Positions 60,475 through 64,000 of a stretch of 64,000 nt of DNA are shown in pieces. The position numbers and the translations under genes are program-made. Source of the DNA: Pseudomonas marginalis (GTDB lineage Bacteria; Pseudomonadota; Gammaproteobacteria; Pseudomonadales; Pseudomonadaceae); the NCBI RefSeq assembly GCF_024169655.1, contig NZ_JALJWV010000001.1, forward strand, positions 4,097,001 to 4,161,000, given 5' to 3'. Below the pieces are notes generated by a model. It was not told where the DNA came from and searched no databases. It worked only from the letters and a program-made list of their open reading frames with translations. Numbering within the stretch: the stretch's first letter is position 1; each line of letters starts with the position of its first letter.

Positions 60475-62016
60475 ATGCTCATGAGCACCAATAGCTACCT
60501 GGAGTTTTACCTCTCCCTGCTGGCCTGGATTATCAACAACGGCCTCTGGAGCGTCCTGTCCGACACCGGACTGTTCGCCGCGCCCTTTGGCGCAATCATC
60601 CTGCAGGAATGGTTGTCGGCCCGTCAGCAAGGCGCGGATGAAGGCAACAAGGGACTATTGTCGGTACCGCGGATTGAGAACCGATTGTGGCTGGCCTACA
60701 TAGTCGTATTGTTTGGTTGTGCCCCCGTCTTTCCGTTGAGCCTCGCGTCAATGGCGTTCGATGATGCGGCGAGCCAGCGCTGCGGTATTAGTGTGGTCAA
60801 GCCAGCAGAAACGGCATGGGGGACCACCTTCAATACCATCGGCGAACGCTCCGCCAACGTACCGATCTGGTGGTTTCTGGTGCATGCCTTGAGCAAAGGG
60901 GTAACCGCAGCGGCCACCGCCTCCATCCCCTGCGCACCGGATATCCGACAAATGCGCATGGAGATCGACAGCTCGCGCATCGACAGTCAGGTACTGCTGC
61001 AGGAAGTTGCCGACTTCACTCGCGATTGCTATGGCTACTCCCGTTCTCGGTTGTTTACCAATCGCCCGCAGTTAGACAAGGCACAAAGTCACGACGCGTC
61101 CTGGATCGGCTCAAGCTACTTTCTCGATACCCCTGGCTACTATGATACGGATCGCTCACGAACGCCGCGAGTCAGTTGGCCGTATGACGACAACCGCGAT
61201 GTCTCCTTACCGCGGCTGGAGAATGGCGCGGGCTACCCCACCTGCAAGCAGTGGTGGAGTGATAGCGGTGTAGGGTTACGCGAACGTTTGATCGAGCAGG
61301 TTGATCCCTTGCTGCTGACTCAGCTGAAAGGTTGGTTGGCTGGCCGTTCGGGCAACGAGATAGAGGATGCCACCCTCCGTGAGTTGGTCAGCCCGCGCCA
61401 GCAATCGATGTCCATGTCGCCCGGACAGGTGTACCAGGACTATGGCTCCAGCGCTCGTGGCGGCTCGATCAATCAGGGGCTCAATAATCTGGCCACCAAT
61501 ACCGGGTTAGCACTGGGCTCCTTCAGCAACTTCCCGGCAATGAATGCACTACGCGCCGCACTGCCAATGGTGCAGGCCTTCCTCATCATGGGCGTCATCA
61601 TCAGCTTGCCGCTGATCCTGCTGGTCAGTACCTATCAGCTGAAGACCGTCATGACAGTGACGTTCGCGCTGTTCACCTTACACATGCTGAGCTTCTGGTG
61701 GGAACTGGCGCGCTGGGTCGACTCCAGCATGCTCGACACCTTGTACAACCAAGTTTCGGCTTCCAATCAAGCGCTGTTGTCGCTGCCTACGTCCGGGTTT
61801 ATGGACGGGACAGTCACGGCACAGGTGATCGAGTACGTGATGGGGGCCATGTTCATCGTGCTGCCGATGCTGTTTCTAGGGGCCATGAGCTGGGCAGGAT
61901 ATTCAGTCGGCAGCGGGATTCAAGGCATGTTGGCGAACGGTAGCAAAGCAGCAAGTGACGCAGCGAGCAAAGGTACGGATCAAATATTGGGTGCTGCTAA
62001 GCGCTCAATTAGATGA
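60475..62016 (+). CDS. TraG N-terminal-domain ICE protein
   Basis: A 513-residue inner-membrane protein of the mating-pair stabilisation type (TraG N-terminal). Hydrophobic segments lie at about residues 13-45, 73-92, 360-395 and 450-480. A large polar loop carries LFTNRPQLDKAQSHDASWIG. The TraG C-terminal extension is absent, as in other ICEs of this class. It converges with a minus-strand gene, and the two ends overlap by 12 bp. Confidence 0.9.
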   Translation: MLMSTNSYLEFYLSLLAWIINNGLWSVLSDTGLFAAPFGAIILQEWLSARQQGADEGNKGLLSVPRIENRLWLAYIVVLFGCAPVFPLSLASMAFDDAASQRCGISVVKPAETAWGTTFNTIGERSANVPIWWFLVHALSKGVTAAATASIPCAPDIRQMRMEIDSSRIDSQVLLQEVADFTRDCYGYSRSRLFTNRPQLDKAQSHDASWIGSSYFLDTPGYYDTDRSRTPRVSWPYDDNRDVSLPRLENGAGYPTCKQWWSDSGVGLRERLIEQVDPLLLTQLKGWLAGRSGNEIEDATLRELVSPRQQSMSMSPGQVYQDYGSSARGGSINQGLNNLATNTGLALGSFSNFPAMNALRAALPMVQAFLIMGVIISLPLILLVSTYQLKTVMTVTFALFTLHMLSFWWELARWVDSSMLDTLYNQVSASNQALLSLPTSGFMDGTVTAQVIEYVMGAMFIVLPMLFLGAMSWAGYSVGSGIQGMLANGSKAASDAASKGTDQILGAAKRSIR

Positions 62017-62403
62017 CTTGCTGTCGCCTATATAATGCCCGTTGTCGTCGAAGTCACCGATGTAGAGGTCAGCACCTAGGTAGTCTGGCCCTGGATTTTT
62101 CTCTTGTTGATCGGCACCAATAAAAACCCTGAGCCATAGCAAAGCAGTGACAGCCAGCATCATCACAATGAACGTAACCATCCAAGCACTGACAAAGAGC
62201 AATCCTCCGATCAATGCCAGTTTGGCAATCAAAAAACTCCCGCGAACAAGTAATTTACCTGCGGGCATACCTGCCGTCACCGCACGCTCAGCCACGCGGA
62301 GCTCAAACGTTTTCAACATACGGCAACCACGTTTTACCGACATGCCACATGCGTACGCCCAGCGGTGGGCACGTGAATTCTGAACAGGTTGCTGAGTCGG
62401 CAT
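62005..62403 (-). CDS. DUF3742-family ICE protein
   Basis: A 132-residue protein starting MPTQQPVQNSRAHRWAYACG. Two membrane segments lie close together (about residues 54-95, LALIGGLLFVSAWMVTFIVM), and the tail YLGADLYIGDFDDNGHYIGD is characteristic of the family. In ICEclc-type elements DUF3742 sits near the end of the transfer block, close to the relaxase gene. Role unknown. Confidence 0.88.
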   Translation of the reverse strand: MPTQQPVQNSRAHRWAYACGMSVKRGCRMLKTFELRVAERAVTAGMPAGKLLVRGSFLIAKLALIGGLLFVSAWMVTFIVMMLAVTALLWLRVFIGADQQEKNPGPDYLGADLYIGDFDDNGHYIGDSKSSN

Positions 62404-62714
62404 GGTCTCGGCCTCTTCTGAACGTTTTCATGGTTGAGACAGGAGTAATAGCCTACTACTGAAAACGGTCCGTTCCTGACCATTTATCAGTTTACCTAGC
62501 CGAAAAATCTTCGCTGGAGTAAAGCGGGCGGCACGGTTAAGCAGGGTATTGAGACTGATTGCCCATGCTAGCCGCTTTGCCCTGCGTCTGTTATCGGACG
62601 CTGCTGATAGGCATTCGTTGCTGTTACCTCACGCATTGATTTTGGGCGTCGCGGTGAACGCGACCCGTATCGCTTCCGCCAGGAATGCTTCGAATGGACA
62701 GGACCAACAGATGG
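62404..62714. other. 311-bp gap with a hairpin, no gene seen
   Basis: Between two minus-strand genes. A perfect stem GTCGCG (62648-62653) and CGCGAC (62659-62664) lies about 50 bp beyond the stop of the coiled-coil gene and could end its transcript. A 101-codon plus-strand frame at 62549 looks like chance. Confidence 0.4.
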
Positions 62715-63305
62715 CTAGTAACCTTTGGGTATGCGGTAGGTCTCGCCTTTTTTCTTGTCTCCGAAATTATCCGTATGCTCCGATTCGTCTGTGCGTATGC
62801 AATTCCGAGTCTGACCATTCCCCACAATGCATTTCGACCACTCGACCCGACTAGCTAATTCATCCAGCCTCATGACTTCAACTCGACGCGCTTTGATCTC
62901 GTCTAACGACGGCACCCACAGATAGAGAAACACTACAACCAGTGTAAGGATCGTGGCCTGCGCCGACAGGAAGTAGAGCCAGCGCCTACTATCCAATTTT
63001 TTTGCTGCTGTGTCGTACAGTTTAGCGGCCCGCTGTGCGGCAGCATCTGCCTCGATGAATCTCTTGCTCAACAACTCGGCGGCTTGACTCGCGGTTGACT
63101 GTGCGGAGCTCTCGATACTCTGTTTGACGCCAGCCTCCAGTCGAGTCAGTTTCTTTTCGACATTATCCTGTAACTCACGCAAGGCACCGGTAGCCCGTCG
63201 AGACTCGCTCTCATTGACCTCTGCCGCTTCCAATATTTTACGAGCTGAGCCGAAGAGGGCCTGAAAATTACGATCGTGCACTTGTTCTTTACTCGTTCCA
63301 TTCAT
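62715..63305 (-). CDS. Membrane-anchored coiled-coil protein
   Basis: A 196-residue protein. A long coiled coil occupies about residues 40-105 (ALRELQDNVEKKLTRLEAGV, then AADAAAQRAAKLYDTAAKKL). One membrane segment follows (about 113-132, LSAQATILTLVVVFLYLWVP) and a short external part with two cysteines (SKCIVGNGQTRNC). The layout resembles MobB/MbeB-like accessory transfer proteins, but also membrane effectors of defence systems. Its start overlaps the stop of the nuclease-like gene by four bases (ATGA), so they form a unit. Confidence 0.75.
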   Translation of the reverse strand: MNGTSKEQVHDRNFQALFGSARKILEAAEVNESESRRATGALRELQDNVEKKLTRLEAGVKQSIESSAQSTASQAAELLSKRFIEADAAAQRAAKLYDTAAKKLDSRRWLYFLSAQATILTLVVVFLYLWVPSLDEIKARRVEVMRLDELASRVEWSKCIVGNGQTRNCIRTDESEHTDNFGDKKKGETYRIPKGY

Positions 63306-64000
63306 CTAAATCTTCCTAACGTTGGACCTTCTAGGTCAGGCATCTCATGTTTTGGTTGTTGCAGTCCCCGACGACGAGAAAGGTCCTGACTCTTGCTGTA
63401 CTCCATCCATTGTGTGTGAGACAGGTTTAAGTCCATCAGGTCCTGTAGGGCCGCGAAATGCAGAGCACCACCGCTGCCGGCCACCAACACCAGCGCCCCC
63501 GTTCCGGTCTCCTCAGGTCCTTGAGCAAGCCTCACCAAGTCGATGTAATCGCGCTCCGCCTTGGCGTTTTCAGTCGATCTGTTTTGCAGAATGCCTGTAG
63601 CCAACTCCTCGATGAAGTTTTGAAACCTCTCAGTCGATTTAGGCCTCTGTCTAGCTCCATCGCCGAATGCATCAAGATAGGGCTCGATACGTGCCTTCAA
63701 CGCGGCGTCTGGAAGAGGTGCTGTTTCGATGTACCAATGCACCCGTCGTGAAGTGCTCGGCAGGTCAGGCAACTCGTCCAATTTTTCTGAAAAAATTCGA
63801 GAAAGAAACTGGTGTCGACCAGCCTCTTTTTTTGACTTATTGGCCTCAGTCTTAAACTCGATCAAACGTACTGTGCCGGGGAAAGCCATCAGCAAATCCC
63901 CCAGCCGTTTGTCGTCTGGCGTTTGCTGAAGCAAGTTCACCATGCTCGGTAACTGGCCGGATTTCAGCTGTGAACCAAGAGCGAACCCCAACCCGTAAAG
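63302..64000 (-). CDS. PD-(D/E)XK-like protein, 5' end cut by window edge
   Basis: At least 229 residues are visible; the frame stays open to the right edge (LYGLGFALGS), so the true start is probably outside. A restriction-like core is suggested by Asp32, Glu45 and Lys47 (numbered from the first in-window start) in GDLLMAFPGTVRLIEFKTEA. A helical region (EAGRHQFLSRIFSEKLDEL) and a C-terminal alpha/beta part (TGALVLVAGSGGALHFAAL) follow. It is translationally coupled to the coiled-coil gene downstream. A nuclease role is inferred from the motif; no named family was recognised. Confidence 0.65.
   Translation of the reverse strand, partial: LYGLGFALGSQLKSGQLPSMVNLLQQTPDDKRLGDLLMAFPGTVRLIEFKTEANKSKKEAGRHQFLSRIFSEKLDELPDLPSTSRRVHWYIETAPLPDAALKARIEPYLDAFGDGARQRPKSTERFQNFIEELATGILQNRSTENAKAERDYIDLVRLAQGPEETGTGALVLVAGSGGALHFAALQDLMDLNLSHTQWMEYSKSQDLSRRRGLQQPKHEMPDLEGPTLGRFR

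Noticed and set aside
62549..62854. 101-codon plus-strand frame
   Set aside because: Runs antisense into the coiled-coil gene and has no supporting start signal or family features.

Overview
The window looks like a Pseudomonas (or close gammaproteobacterial) genome. The Ant, Cat and Tat proteins read like Pseudomonas proteins, and from about 20.8 kb to the right end the gene order is that of an ICEclc/PAGI-2-type integrative and conjugative element (ICE). All identifications come from reading translated sequence and motifs; no database search was run.

Region 1 (1-2053) is the front part of a methyl-accepting chemotaxis receptor cut by the left edge. Region 2 (about 2.3-20.5 kb) is a catabolic island in two divergent arms. 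The leftward arm holds an AraC/XylS regulator, a Tat-exported NicA2-like flavin amine oxidase, a small c-type cytochrome, an unknown membrane protein, an outer-membrane porin, catechol 1,2-dioxygenase (catA) and an extra tatA. The rightward arm holds antABC (anthranilate 1,2-dioxygenase), then a second Rieske oxygenase with its own VanB-like reductase, an isochorismatase-like protein without the usual catalytic residues, an SDR, a dienelactone hydrolase/SnoaL fusion and an aldehyde dehydrogenase. Together they suggest periplasmic amine oxidation, then oxygenation and opening of a nitrogen heteroaromatic ring (an indole-type compound is my best guess) to anthranilate, then catechol, then cis,cis-muconate. 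The substrate is inferred, not shown.

Region 3 (about 20.8-34.6 kb) is the ICE maintenance and replication module: alpA, parA, shi, parB, DUF2857, STY4528-like, PFL_4669-like, DUF3158, ssb, topB, an XRE regulator, an unusual 0.9 kb structured non-coding stretch, STY4534/DUF3577, radC and hypotheticals. Several start codons here are preceded by hairpins that can hide the ribosome binding site. Region 4 (34.65-40.6 kb) is the first half of the conjugation machinery, from PilL-like lipoprotein to TraD and a TIGR03747-type membrane protein.

Region 5 (40.6-48.2 kb) is a cargo insertion between the two conjugation blocks, mostly on the minus strand: a tyrosine recombinase, an Abi-C-like protein, a UDG-like protein, a cytoplasmic trypsin-like protein, small hypotheticals, and a truncated Sel1 gene beside a 9-bp tandem repeat. 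Region 6 (48.25-62.4 kb) is the second conjugation block (RAQPRD through the TraC-like ATPase, TIGR03756, TIGR03755, TraG-N and DUF3742). It is interrupted at 55.9-57.7 kb by an HNH-Shedu fusion nuclease and two small genes. Region 7 (62.7-64 kb) is a two-gene unit, a PD-(D/E)XK-like protein and a membrane-anchored coiled-coil protein, cut by the right edge. The relaxase, the ICE integrase and the att sites are not in the window. No tRNA, rRNA, CRISPR or intact insertion sequence was seen.
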